Source of the DNA: Dysgonamonadaceae bacterium
GTDB lineage: Bacteria; Bacteroidota; Bacteroidia; Bacteroidales; Azobacteroidaceae
Assembly (NCBI GenBank): GCA_031284225.1
Contig: JAITAH010000029.1
Span: 1-5,214, forward strand
Direction of reading: 5' to 3'
Length of the DNA: 5,214 bases
Shown piece by piece: positions 1-5,214 of this stretch; position 1 is the stretch's first letter, and the number at the start of each line of letters is the position of its first letter. The notes beneath the pieces are model-generated. The model was not told the origin of the DNA and made no database searches. It saw nothing but the letters and a program-made list of their open reading frames with translations. A program made the translations under genes and the position numbers.

Positions 1-50
1 GTGATACCTACTTTTTCCATCTGGTGCAAGCTTATGCTTAGAGTACATTT

Positions 51-92
51 GGAAAAAATATGTATTTGCGCTGTTTTAGAGCAAATACATAT
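51..92 (-). terminator. Intrinsic terminator of the small peptide gene
   Basis: A perfect 12-bp inverted repeat (ATATGTATTTGC at 58-69, GCAAATACATAT at 81-92) encloses an 11-nt loop. Read on the minus strand, the hairpin begins 16 nt after the stop codon of the peptide gene and runs directly into a run of T (complement of the A run at 53-58). That is the layout of a rho-independent terminator. The stem is AT-rich, so strength is uncertain. It suggests that the precursor gene is transcribed alone, or that anything further left is only reached by read-through. Confidence 0.75.
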
Positions 93-107
93 CTTGAATG
101 TTATTGG

Positions 108-344
108 TCAGGTTTTGCAATACGACTTATTGTTACCTTTAGGAACGCATTGACCGGTTACTGTTCCGCCACTCCATCCCATTTTGCAAAAACTCCCTTC
201 CAAAAGATTATTACATGCGGCTTCCACCACCGTTTCTTCCCTCGGTTGCTCTTTAATTGTATCATGTGTTCCTCCTCCCTTCACCTTCTTCAATTCCATC
301 TCACTTAGCGTTTCTAACACACTGTTTAACTTAATCTTTTTCAT
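108..344 (-). CDS. Double-glycine leader peptide precursor (putative RiPP or bacteriocin-like, Bacteroidales type)
   Basis: A 78-residue protein. Residues 1-24 look like the leader of the Bacteroidales 'GG' natural-product precursors: a basic start (MKKIKLN), an amphipathic stretch with L10, L13, M16, L18 and V21, and a G23-G24 pair where a C39-type peptidase/ABC exporter would cut. The predicted released peptide is 54 residues with four cysteines (C44, C53, C66, C76), and glycine, lysine and asparagine are frequent in its second half. The cysteines could form two disulfides or be modified; nothing in the window decides this. There is no Shine-Dalgarno sequence, as is normal in Bacteroidota. 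A hairpin terminator follows closely. I see no radical-SAM enzyme, lanthipeptide synthetase, exporter or immunity gene nearby, so it is an orphan within this window. No consensus TAnnTTTG promoter was found at a sensible distance upstream; TACCTTTT (395-402) is one base off consensus but lacks a -33 partner. Leader assignment is by recalled family pattern; bioactivity is not shown. Confidence 0.8.
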   Translation of the reverse strand: MKKIKLNSVLETLSEMELKKVKGGGTHDTIKEQPREETVVEAACNNLLEGSFCKMGWSGGTVTGQCVPKGNNKSYCKT

Positions 345-494
345 GACAAAAATAATCTAAAAATTTTAATAAACAAAACGGTCGCTATCAAGGCAAAAGG
401 TAGAGCGAATATCTGATAAAATCTATTCTGTGTAAAATATAATACGGTAAAAGTATTCATGAAGACGCAATGTCTATTTGTATCTATTAGGGTT

Positions 495-579
495 AAACTA
501 CGTTAATCTTATAAAATAAACTACGAAATATTTGCAAGTTCTACGTAAAGTACGTAGATTTGCGCAAACAACGTAGTTT
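495..579. promoter_or_regulatory. Cluster of CTACG half-sites, candidate BlaI-type operator
   Basis: Five CTACG half-sites occur in 85 bp: forward at 498-502, 521-525 and 541-545, and reversed (CGTAG) at 553-557 and 572-576. The central pair forms a perfect palindrome, CTACGTA-AAG-TACGTAG (541-557), lying between the -33 and -7 elements and overlapping the latter. The outer pair is also exact over 10 bp (AAACTACGTT at 495-504, AACGTAGTTT at 570-579), and the downstream arm lies just past the expected transcription start. BlaI/MecI/CopY repressors recognise paired TACA/TGTA half-sites, so TACG/CGTA is a plausible variant. Since the operon encodes a BlaI-family protein, autoregulation is the simplest reading. 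Binding itself is inferred. Confidence 0.6.
531..562 (+). promoter_or_regulatory. Bacteroidota-type promoter of the TPR-BlaI-M56 operon
   Basis: TTTG at 531-534 and TAGATTTG at 555-562, separated by 20 nt, match the -33 TTTG / -7 TAnnTTTG consensus of the primary sigma factor of Bacteroidota exactly. Transcription should begin around 567-570, giving a leader of only about 15 nt before the ATG at 584. The match also shows that the in-frame TTG at 560 lies inside the -7 element and cannot be the translation start. No other consensus promoter is obvious within the operon. Confidence 0.8.
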
Positions 580-583
580 TGCC

Positions 584-1924
584 ATGCGAAAGAACATCAT
601 ACTAATCGTCTTAATTTCCTTTGTTACAGGAGGTATTTCCGCAACAGCGCAAGATCAGGACAGCCTGTTGAACGGCTACCTTCGAAAAGCGCAATACCGG
701 CAGGCCATCGAATACATCGAAATGCAAACGCCTTCGCGCGATTTAACGTATCAACAATCGCTCTGCTACAAATGGCTCAACAACTATCCCAAAGCCATCG
801 AACAGTTGGAAATTTTACAGGAACAATATCCGGACGATATTCCCATACAGCTGGAACTCGCGCAGTGCTACGAAATCAACTTGCAGTATCCCCAGAGCAT
901 CCGGTGTTACGAAAACCTGATACAGGCCGATTCCGCCAATACCTATTTCCGAATACGAAAGGCCGATTTGCTCTATAGCGCCGAACGATATTCTACCGCC
1001 TTGGCGGATTATTTGCAAATCGATCCGGACGGTTATCATCCGGCATATCTGAAACGAAGCGTTGCGCTATGTTACGAAAAACTCAATCGACCGGACAGCG
1101 CCCAAGCGTATTATCTGGATGCTTGGAACGCCGATCGAAAGGATGTTTTTTCGGCGCTGAGTCTGACCAAACTCTGCATCCGGCAGGAAAATTACCTGCA
1201 AGCCCTGTCGTATTCCGAAACTTTTTTAGCCGAAGATACCGTCAACGCCTCCATGAACGCCCTGAACGCTTTCTGCTATTACAACCTGAACAACTACGAA
1301 GAAGCCGTCCGCCGGTTTGAAAAATGCCTCGCCGCCGGCGATTCGTCTCTCATGGTCAACCGCAGCTTAGGCATATCCTATTTCTTCCTGAAAAACGATA
1401 CGGCCGCTTATCCCTTTCTGCAACAAGCGTATAAACGCGATACAACCAATGCGACCGTCCTCTACGCCCTGGCGTCGGTCAACTACCATTTACAGCAATA
1501 TCCGGAAGCAATCCGGGCTTATGAGACTCTGATCGAACGCGAGACGCCTAATCCGAATGCGCTTTGTACGTATTACGCCGGGTTAGCCCAGTCGTGCGAA
1601 AAAGATAGTTTATACCATGATGCGGCCAGAAACTATCTCGCCGCCACCCGTTACGCCTCGTCCAACCGACAAAAAATGGAACTGTTTTTCAATCTTTCCG
1701 TCCTCCTCGAATTTCAATTGAAGGATTACAAACAAGCCGTGTTTTATTATACGCAATACCAGGCAACACTGTTAAATTATCAGGACGCTTTGCTGGAACA
1801 AACGTCCCTCGACCCGGAAGAGGTGAGAGAAATCGAATTTAAACTCGACGAATTAAATAAACATATCCGCGCACTGAAAGCGGAACACGAAATCAATTAT
1901 ACGGATAAAATATGGAACAATTAA
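584..1924 (+). CDS. Secreted tetratricopeptide-repeat protein
   Basis: A 446-residue protein starting at the ATG at 584. An in-frame TTG 24 nt upstream is part of the promoter and would spoil the signal peptide. Residues 1-22 form a type I signal peptide: basic MRKN, a hydrophobic IILIVLISFV core, and an A-T-A cleavage site before Q23. There is no lipobox cysteine, so the product is probably periplasmic. From about residue 26 to 405 it consists of repeated helix pairs with TPR spacing and signatures, such as Y-x2-A-I-x2-Y/L, a small residue at helix turns, and repeating 'YP.AI..YE' segments; I judge about ten repeats. The C-terminal 40 residues are charged and likely helical. The end overlaps the repressor gene by 13 nt, which suggests translational coupling. 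TPR arrays act as protein-binding scaffolds; here the partner could be the periplasmic part of the M56 protein, but this is inference. No enzymatic motif is seen. Confidence 0.85.
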   Translation: MRKNIILIVLISFVTGGISATAQDQDSLLNGYLRKAQYRQAIEYIEMQTPSRDLTYQQSLCYKWLNNYPKAIEQLEILQEQYPDDIPIQLELAQCYEINLQYPQSIRCYENLIQADSANTYFRIRKADLLYSAERYSTALADYLQIDPDGYHPAYLKRSVALCYEKLNRPDSAQAYYLDAWNADRKDVFSALSLTKLCIRQENYLQALSYSETFLAEDTVNASMNALNAFCYYNLNNYEEAVRRFEKCLAAGDSSLMVNRSLGISYFFLKNDTAAYPFLQQAYKRDTTNATVLYALASVNYHLQQYPEAIRAYETLIERETPNPNALCTYYAGLAQSCEKDSLYHDAARNYLAATRYASSNRQKMELFFNLSVLLEFQLKDYKQAVFYYTQYQATLLNYQDALLEQTSLDPEEVREIEFKLDELNKHIRALKAEHEINYTDKIWNN

Positions 1925-2271
1925 CCCCGCAGGAAGAACAACTGATGTTGTATGTCTGGGATTTCGGACCCGGATTTGTGAAAGATTACCGCGACCGGTA
2001 TCCCGATCCCAAACCGCCTTACACGACGGTGGCAACCATCATCAAAAAGCTGGAAGCCAAAGGTTATCTATCGTCGCGATTATACGGAAATACGTATGAA
2101 TACCGCCCTAAAATCAAGCAGGAACGGTATAAAAGCCAATATGTATCGGACTTGGTGAACAACTTTTTCCAAAACTCGTACAAAGAAATGGTTACCTTCT
2201 TTGCACAGGAAGAAAAACTCTCGGAACAGGACTTGGAAGACATTATTCAACTCATTAAAAAACACAAATAA
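1912..2271 (+). CDS. BlaI/MecI/CopY-family transcriptional repressor
   Basis: A 119-residue protein with the standard BlaI layout. Residues 1-75 are a winged helix-turn-helix (LTPQEEQLMLYVW at the start, the DNA-reading helix around PPYTTVATIIKKLEAKGYL at 35-53, then the wing with R56, Y58, Y62 and Y64). Residues 76-119 are the helical dimerisation tail. The start ATG lies within the end of the TPR gene, and the stop is followed 5 nt later by the M56 gene, so all three are one transcript. In the BlaR1/BlaI and MecR1/MecI systems the repressor is cut at an Asn-Phe bond in the dimerisation domain. By my alignment the matching place here is F96-F97 (VTFFAQEEKLS against VLNFVEKEDLS), so the phenylalanine is kept but the asparagine is not. 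It probably represses its own operon through the CTACG sites at 495-579. Family assignment is firm; targets and inducer are unknown. Confidence 0.92.
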   Translation: MEQLTPQEEQLMLYVWDFGPGFVKDYRDRYPDPKPPYTTVATIIKKLEAKGYLSSRLYGNTYEYRPKIKQERYKSQYVSDLVNNFFQNSYKEMVTFFAQEEKLSEQDLEDIIQLIKKHK

Positions 2272-2276
2272 TTCCA

Positions 2277-3728
2277 ATGAATTTCCTCTTTTATTTTTTT
2301 AAAGTAAATATCGCCGTCCTGATCTTTTACGGTTTCTACCGGGCGTTTTTCCGGCAAGATACCTTTTTCCGGTGGAAACGGGCGGCGTTGATGGCCATTC
2401 TTTTCATTTCCATCCTGTATCCGTTTATCGAGACGGAATGGCTATTTGCAGACCATTATCGTTGGCAGAATACGATTCCGAACGGCGGTTTTCTTCCTTA
2501 TATCCTGCCGGAAATTATGGTTTCGAGACAGGCGGACGGGCAATCCGTTTCCTTTATCCGCCGCCTGCCACAACTGGTTACGGCGCTGTACGGCATAGGA
2601 ATCGCGACGCTCTTTTTGCGGGCGCTGATTCAAACCGGAACAATTATCCGAATCGTCCGCCGTTCGCAACCGGCCGCGCTGTATGGACAAACCGTTTACT
2701 GTAATCCGGATATCCAAACGCCTTTCTCTTTCTTCCGTTGGATAGTGTTGAATTCCAAACGCTATACGGATACGGAATTGCAGGAAATTCTCCGGCACGA
2801 AGAAACGCACGTCCGGCAAACCCATTCGGTCGATATCCTGTTGGCGGAACTGTTTTGCATTTTCTGCTGGCTCAACCCTTTCGCGTGGCTGCTGAAACGG
2901 GAAATCCGCATGAATCTGGAATTTTTGGCCGACCAGTCGGTACTCGCTTCCGGTTACGAAGCGGAACATTACCAGTTCCACCTGCTTCGTCTGACTTATC
3001 GCAAGGCGACAGCAAACATAGTTAATAATTTCAATGTATCACTTCTTAAAAAACGAATTTTTATGATGAACAAAAAGCAAACTTCAAAGCTGAGTATATG
3101 CAAATATACGTTGCTCATTCCGGTTGTCGGAGCGCTGGTATTTTTCAATAACGCGCTGAACACGCAAGCCGGAACCGTAAACGGCGTCGAACCGATCGTA
3201 ACGGTCGAAATGCCCGAAATCCTTCCGGAAATGGAAATTCTTGTACAGGAAACCATTGTGCCGCCCGTGAAAACGCCGTCCGAAAAAGTTTCCGCAACGA
3301 GTCCCCAGCCGCCTGCGAAAGAAGAATCGGAACAACCGATCTTTTCTCATGTCGAACAGATGCCGGCTTTCCCCGGCGGCGAAAAAGCCATGATGCAGTG
3401 GTTGTTCGACAACATTCAATATCCGGTAGCGGCGCAAGAACAAAAAATTCAAGGTCGAGTAATTGTCCGTTTCGTGATTGGTCCCGACGGAACAGTCAAA
3501 GCGCCGGAGATCGTGCGCTCATTACATCCGATTTGCGACGAAGAAGCCCTCCGCGTCATTCGGCTTATGCCTAAATGGCTACCGGGAAAGCAAAACGGCC
3601 AGCCGATTTCGGTCTATTACTACTTGCCGATAATGTTTAAAATGCCTGATACAAACACTGAGGAGAAACCCGCAAACATTCCCGCGCAAGCTGCCCCGAC
3701 AACGGAGCGTACAGATTCGGATAATTAG
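2277..3728 (+). CDS. BlaR1-like M56 membrane zinc metallopeptidase with C-terminal TonB_C domain
   Basis: A 483-residue membrane protein. Hydrophobic segments lie at about 3-25, 33-50 and 98-118. The zinc peptidase motif HEETH is at 174-178 and a likely third ligand E215 follows in NLEFLAD, 37 residues after the second histidine. A hydrophobic stretch around 186-206 contains the M56-typical WLNPFAW, and a further transmembrane segment is at about 275-293. After a Pro/Glu-rich linker (300-355), residues 357-456 are a TonB C-terminal domain: FPGGEKAMMQWL, an NIQYP motif, GRVIVRFVIGPDGTV, the DEEALRVI helix, and MPKWLPGKQNGQ followed by a final beta strand. A 27-residue polar tail ends at a TAG. 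In BlaR1 the sensor after the last membrane segment is a penicillin-binding domain; here TonB_C takes that place, a combination common in Bacteroidota and often labelled 'M56 peptidase' or 'energy transducer TonB'. It presumably relays a periplasmic signal to the co-transcribed repressor. Whether it truly engages TonB-dependent receptors is unknown; I see no ExbB or ExbD genes here. Confidence 0.9.
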   Translation: MNFLFYFFKVNIAVLIFYGFYRAFFRQDTFFRWKRAALMAILFISILYPFIETEWLFADHYRWQNTIPNGGFLPYILPEIMVSRQADGQSVSFIRRLPQLVTALYGIGIATLFLRALIQTGTIIRIVRRSQPAALYGQTVYCNPDIQTPFSFFRWIVLNSKRYTDTELQEILRHEETHVRQTHSVDILLAELFCIFCWLNPFAWLLKREIRMNLEFLADQSVLASGYEAEHYQFHLLRLTYRKATANIVNNFNVSLLKKRIFMMNKKQTSKLSICKYTLLIPVVGALVFFNNALNTQAGTVNGVEPIVTVEMPEILPEMEILVQETIVPPVKTPSEKVSATSPQPPAKEESEQPIFSHVEQMPAFPGGEKAMMQWLFDNIQYPVAAQEQKIQGRVIVRFVIGPDGTVKAPEIVRSLHPICDEEALRVIRLMPKWLPGKQNGQPISVYYYLPIMFKMPDTNTEEKPANIPAQAAPTTERTDSDN

Positions 3729-3900
3729 GCAACAAAGCCCTGATGCAGTGGCTGGATAAAACCATTCAATATCCGGCAACGGCGCAAGGGCAAGGGATAC
3801 AGGGACTGGTCGTTGTCCATTTCTTGATCGCCGCCGACGGTTCGGTCAAAGATGCGACTATCGTTCAGTCATCGAACCAAGTCGATTTTCGCAAGCTCAA
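3728..3900 (+). pseudogene. Remnant of a second TonB_C domain
   Basis: Directly after the M56 stop codon, in the -1 frame relative to that gene, the sequence reads GNKALMQWLDKTIQYP, then GQGIQGLVVVHFLIAADGSVKDATIVQSS. This matches residues 368-415 of the M56 protein (GEKAMMQWLFDNIQYP and so on). The DNA of 3378-3520 and 3728-3870 is colinear without gaps at an offset of 350 nt, with strong but imperfect identity. The copy lacks the FPGG entry strand, is cut off from its upstream part by stop codons (TAA at 3722 in this frame), and lacks the DEEA helix and MPKWLPG end, which are lost close to the palindromic element at 3901. The only ATG (3743) lies within the domain. I read it as a decayed tandem domain, once perhaps part of the M56 protein or of a separate TonB-like gene. 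A single-base deletion near 3724 could explain the frame break. Confidence 0.8.
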
Positions 3901-3971
3901 ATTGCGAGAAGCAAAGCAACGAAGCAATCCAGGAAGTTGTCTTTTCTGGTTTGCTTCGTTTCGCTCGCAAT
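3901..3971. repeat. Palindromic repeat element (REP/MITE-like)
   Basis: A 71-bp imperfect palindrome. ATTGCGAG (3901-3908) pairs with CTCGCAAT (3964-3971), ACGAAGCAA (3919-3927) with TTGCTTCGT (3951-3959), and CCAG (3929-3932) with CTGG (3946-3949). The left arm carries 6 extra bases between the first two stems, and the apical loop is about 13 nt. The words ATTGCGAG and ACGAAGCAATCCAG are what I recall from short palindromic repeats scattered in many bacterial genomes, including the Rickettsia palindromic elements. No clear target-site duplication is visible. It abuts the end of the TonB_C remnant and adds about 23 codons to that reading frame before a TAA at 3971-3973. As a strong hairpin it might also stabilise or end the operon transcript. 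Confidence 0.75.
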
Positions 3972-4010
3972 AACGTAACATAACCGGACTACCTATCGAT
4001 CGTGTACCGT

Positions 4011-4077
4011 GGTAAAACATTTTATATATTTCGCTTAATATCAATGCATTTTACCAGAGTAACGGTAATTCTTTTTT
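4011..4077 (+). terminator. Weak inverted repeats with T run, possible operon terminator
   Basis: Two overlapping inverted repeats lie here. GGTAAAACATT (4011-4021) pairs with AATGCATTTTACC (4043-4055) apart from a 2-nt bulge, and TTACC (4051-4055) pairs with GGTAA (4064-4068). The second is followed by TTCTTTTTT. A plus-strand terminator for the upstream operon is possible, but the short stem is only 5 bp and AT-rich. The rest of the 3974-4161 gap shows no gene. I found no convincing minus-strand terminator for the aldolase gene. Confidence 0.3.
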
Positions 4078-4161
4078 GTGTTTTTAACGATTTTTTTACG
4101 CCTTATCCCGTTTACAACTATGAATAAGAAATTTTGAAACAAATCGCAACTATCAATCCTT

Positions 4162-4830
4162 TTACTTCCGAACCCTCCGGATAATATCCAATACTTCCCG
4201 GCAGGTATCCGTAATCGTATTCCAGGCTTTTGCCGCAATCGCTTCTTTCGGAAACAGATTGGAACCCATTCCTACGCAGGTAACTCCGGCGTCGAACCAG
4301 GCTTTCAGATTGCTTTCGTCCGGTTTAACTCCGCCGGTTACCATCAGCAGCGACCAGGGCATGGGCGCTTTCAATCCTTTGACAAAGTTCGGCCCCAAAA
4401 CGTCGCCCGGAAAAACTTTGCATAAATCGCAGCCTTGTTCCTGGGCAAAGCCGATTTCGGAAACCGAACCGCATCCCGGCGTATAAGGTATCAACCGGCG
4501 GTTGGCTACCCGGGCTACTTCCGGATTAAACAAGGGACCTACCAAAAAATTCGCCCCCAACTGAATATAGAGCGAAGCCGTAGGAGCGTCCACTATCGAA
4601 CCGACGCCCAAAATTAATTCCGGACATTCTTTTGCCGCAAACTTGCTCAACTCGCCGAAAACTTCGTGGGCAAATTCGCCCCGGTTCGTAAATTCAAATG
4701 CACGCACACCGCCTGCATAACAGGCTTTGACTACATTTTTCGCCACTTCTACATCCGAATGGTAAAAAACCGGCACCATGCCGGTAGCCGACATCGCGCT
4801 CAAAACTTGGATTTTATTAAATCTTGCCAT
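4162..4830 (-). CDS. eda: KDPG/KHG aldolase (2-dehydro-3-deoxy-phosphogluconate aldolase)
   Basis: A 222-residue cytosolic class I aldolase, close to the usual 205-225 residues. The family splits 2-keto-3-deoxy-6-phosphogluconate into pyruvate and glyceraldehyde 3-phosphate, the last step of the Entner-Doudoroff and uronate routes, and often also acts on 4-hydroxy-2-oxoglutarate. The beta/alpha barrel signatures are present in order: MVPVFYH (18-24), [12 protein letters not shown] with the catalytic E46, LGVGSIVD (74-81), the IPYTPGCGS loop (114-122), the Schiff-base lysine K138 in CKVFP, and MVTGGV (163-168) for phosphate binding. Translation starts at ATG 4830, about 20 nt inside a transcript from the promoter at 4858-4891. 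In gut Bacteroidales this gene often sits with kdgK or uronate genes; neither is seen here and the gene looks monocistronic. Nothing appears truncated. Confidence 0.95.
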   Translation of the reverse strand: MARFNKIQVLSAMSATGMVPVFYHSDVEVAKNVVKACYAGGVRAFEFTNRGEFAHEVFGELSKFAAKECPELILGVGSIVDAPTASLYIQLGANFLVGPLFNPEVARVANRRLIPYTPGCGSVSEIGFAQEQGCDLCKVFPGDVLGPNFVKGLKAPMPWSLLMVTGGVKPDESNLKAWFDAGVTCVGMGSNLFPKEAIAAKAWNTITDTCREVLDIIRRVRK

Positions 4831-4857
4831 CTTTCAAATTTGTTTTGTAAAACGATG

Positions 4858-4899
4858 CAAAGATAACAGAAAATACGCATTTACACACAAATGGGTGTG
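4858..4899 (-). promoter_or_regulatory. Promoter of eda with overlapping inverted repeat
   Basis: On the minus strand TTTG (complement of 4888-4891) and TATCTTTG (complement of 4858-4865) are 22 nt apart, matching the Bacteroidota -33/-7 consensus with slightly long spacing. Transcription should start near 4851, about 20 nt before the ATG. An inverted repeat CACAC-N6-GTGTG (4884-4899) covers the -33 element and might be an operator; its arms are only 5 bp. The remaining gap to 5021 holds no gene that I can support. Confidence 0.65.
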
Positions 4900-4970
4900 A
4901 ATGGTTAGTTCTTTTTTTGAGGCGCTATTGACTTTTTACTGTATTTTGAAAAGTACGGAGGTGTTTTCCA

Positions 4971-4985
4971 TTGTCCGGAGGACAA
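4971..4985. repeat. Short perfect inverted repeat
   Basis: TTGTCC-GGA-GGACAA is a 6-bp perfect inverted repeat with a 3-nt spacer, about 37 nt past the stop codon of the rightmost gene as read on the minus strand. No T run follows on either side within a few bases, so it is not a good intrinsic terminator. It may be an RNA hairpin at the 3' end of that transcript or may have no function. Confidence 0.3.
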
Positions 4986-5021
4986 AACAAATAGTAGATT
5001 CAGCTTTTTTGATATCCGGGG

Positions 5022-5214
5022 TTATTTTTGAGAGAGGATTTTTTTTTCGGACATCCGTTTTAATGCATGACTTTCAATATCCATGAGCCGACGGTTCCGG
5101 TATTTTTCAATCGCTTCTCTTTCTGCTTTACGTACTTCGGAAATTCGTCTGGCGTTTTCCCTCTTCTCTTTCACTTCCTCTTCGAAAAGAAATTTGTAAA
5201 CAAACGTCCCTATG
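5022..5214 (-). CDS. C-terminal part of an unidentified protein (partial, runs off the right edge)
   Basis: On the minus strand one frame is open from the window edge to a TAA at 5022-5024, giving 63 residues. It begins IGTFVYKFLFEEE and continues as a highly charged stretch rich in Glu, Lys and Arg (KEKRENARRISEV, RKAEREAIEKYRNRR), ending in SEKKILSQK. The charged section should form one long helix, possibly a coiled coil; the hydrophobic-aromatic beginning could be the end of a membrane segment or a packed strand. The gene lies upstream of eda in the same orientation, but the 190-nt gap and eda's own promoter argue against a shared transcript. The composition is typical of a coding sequence, and the other two minus-strand frames are broken by stops. 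I do not recognise the family. Confidence 0.6.
   Translation of the reverse strand, partial: IGTFVYKFLFEEEVKEKRENARRISEVRKAEREAIEKYRNRRLMDIESHALKRMSEKKILSQK

Noticed and set aside
60..308. 82-residue plus-strand open frame
   Set aside because: It is antisense to the precursor gene, which has a recognisable leader and a terminator on the other strand.
347..354. TATTTTTG on the minus strand, matching TAnnTTTG, as promoter of the peptide precursor
   Set aside because: It lies only 2 nt before the ATG, so transcription would start inside the coding sequence, cutting off the leader peptide.
2442..2981. 179-residue open frame on the minus strand opposite the M56 gene
   Set aside because: It is antisense to a well-supported peptidase including the HEETH motif, its composition is arginine- and glutamine-rich as in a shadow frame, and no promoter or domain is seen.
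3084..3452. 122-residue minus-strand open frame rich in Arg, Phe and His
   Set aside because: It is a shadow of the M56 linker and TonB_C coding region, and its odd composition matches a complementary frame.
3901..3971. CRISPR repeat or tRNA-like structure
   Set aside because: There is a single palindrome without spacer-separated copies, and it has no cloverleaf or anticodon arm.
3743..3973. A functional 76-residue TonB-like protein starting at ATG 3743
   Set aside because: It starts inside the domain, has no signal or membrane anchor, lacks the C-terminal strand, and ends in codons supplied by a palindromic repeat.
4901..5086. 61-residue plus-strand open frame
   Set aside because: It has no family signature or promoter, and it overlaps the end of the minus-strand partial gene, whose composition is more protein-like.

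Overview
The window looks like a chromosomal segment of a Bacteroidota bacterium, most likely of the order Bacteroidales. The signs are promoters of the TTTG / TAnnTTTG type, start codons without Shine-Dalgarno sequences, a small double-glycine precursor of the Bacteroidales type, and an M56 peptidase fused to a TonB C-terminal domain. I could run no database search; family calls rest on motifs and recall.

Layout. (1) 51-344, minus strand: a small cysteine-containing secreted-peptide precursor followed by its own intrinsic terminator, with no maturation or export gene visible. (2) 495-3728, plus strand: a three-gene operon of a secreted TPR protein, a BlaI/MecI-type repressor and a membrane M56 (BlaR1-like) zinc peptidase with a periplasmic TonB_C domain. 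The first two genes overlap by 13 nt and the last two are 5 nt apart. The operon starts at a textbook Bacteroidota promoter (531-562), which sits inside a cluster of five CTACG half-sites (495-579) that probably form the operator of the operon's own repressor. (3) 3728-3971: a decayed second copy of the TonB_C domain directly after the stop codon of the M56 gene. It loses its 3' part close to a 71-bp palindromic repeat element. (4) 4162-4891, minus strand: a KDPG/KHG aldolase gene (eda) with its own promoter. (5) 5022-5214, minus strand: the last 63 codons of an unidentified gene that runs off the right edge.

How the parts may work together: in the BlaR1/BlaI systems of Firmicutes, a membrane M56 peptidase senses a ligand and causes inactivation of the BlaI repressor. 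Here the penicillin-binding sensor is replaced by a TonB_C domain, and the operon also encodes an exported TPR protein that could be a partner or target in the periplasm. The signal is unknown. The aldolase is a housekeeping sugar-acid enzyme with no evident link to that operon.

The most interesting points are the operator cluster, the orphan peptide precursor, and the broken duplicate TonB_C domain ending at the palindromic element. I do not see a clearly new defence or mobile system.
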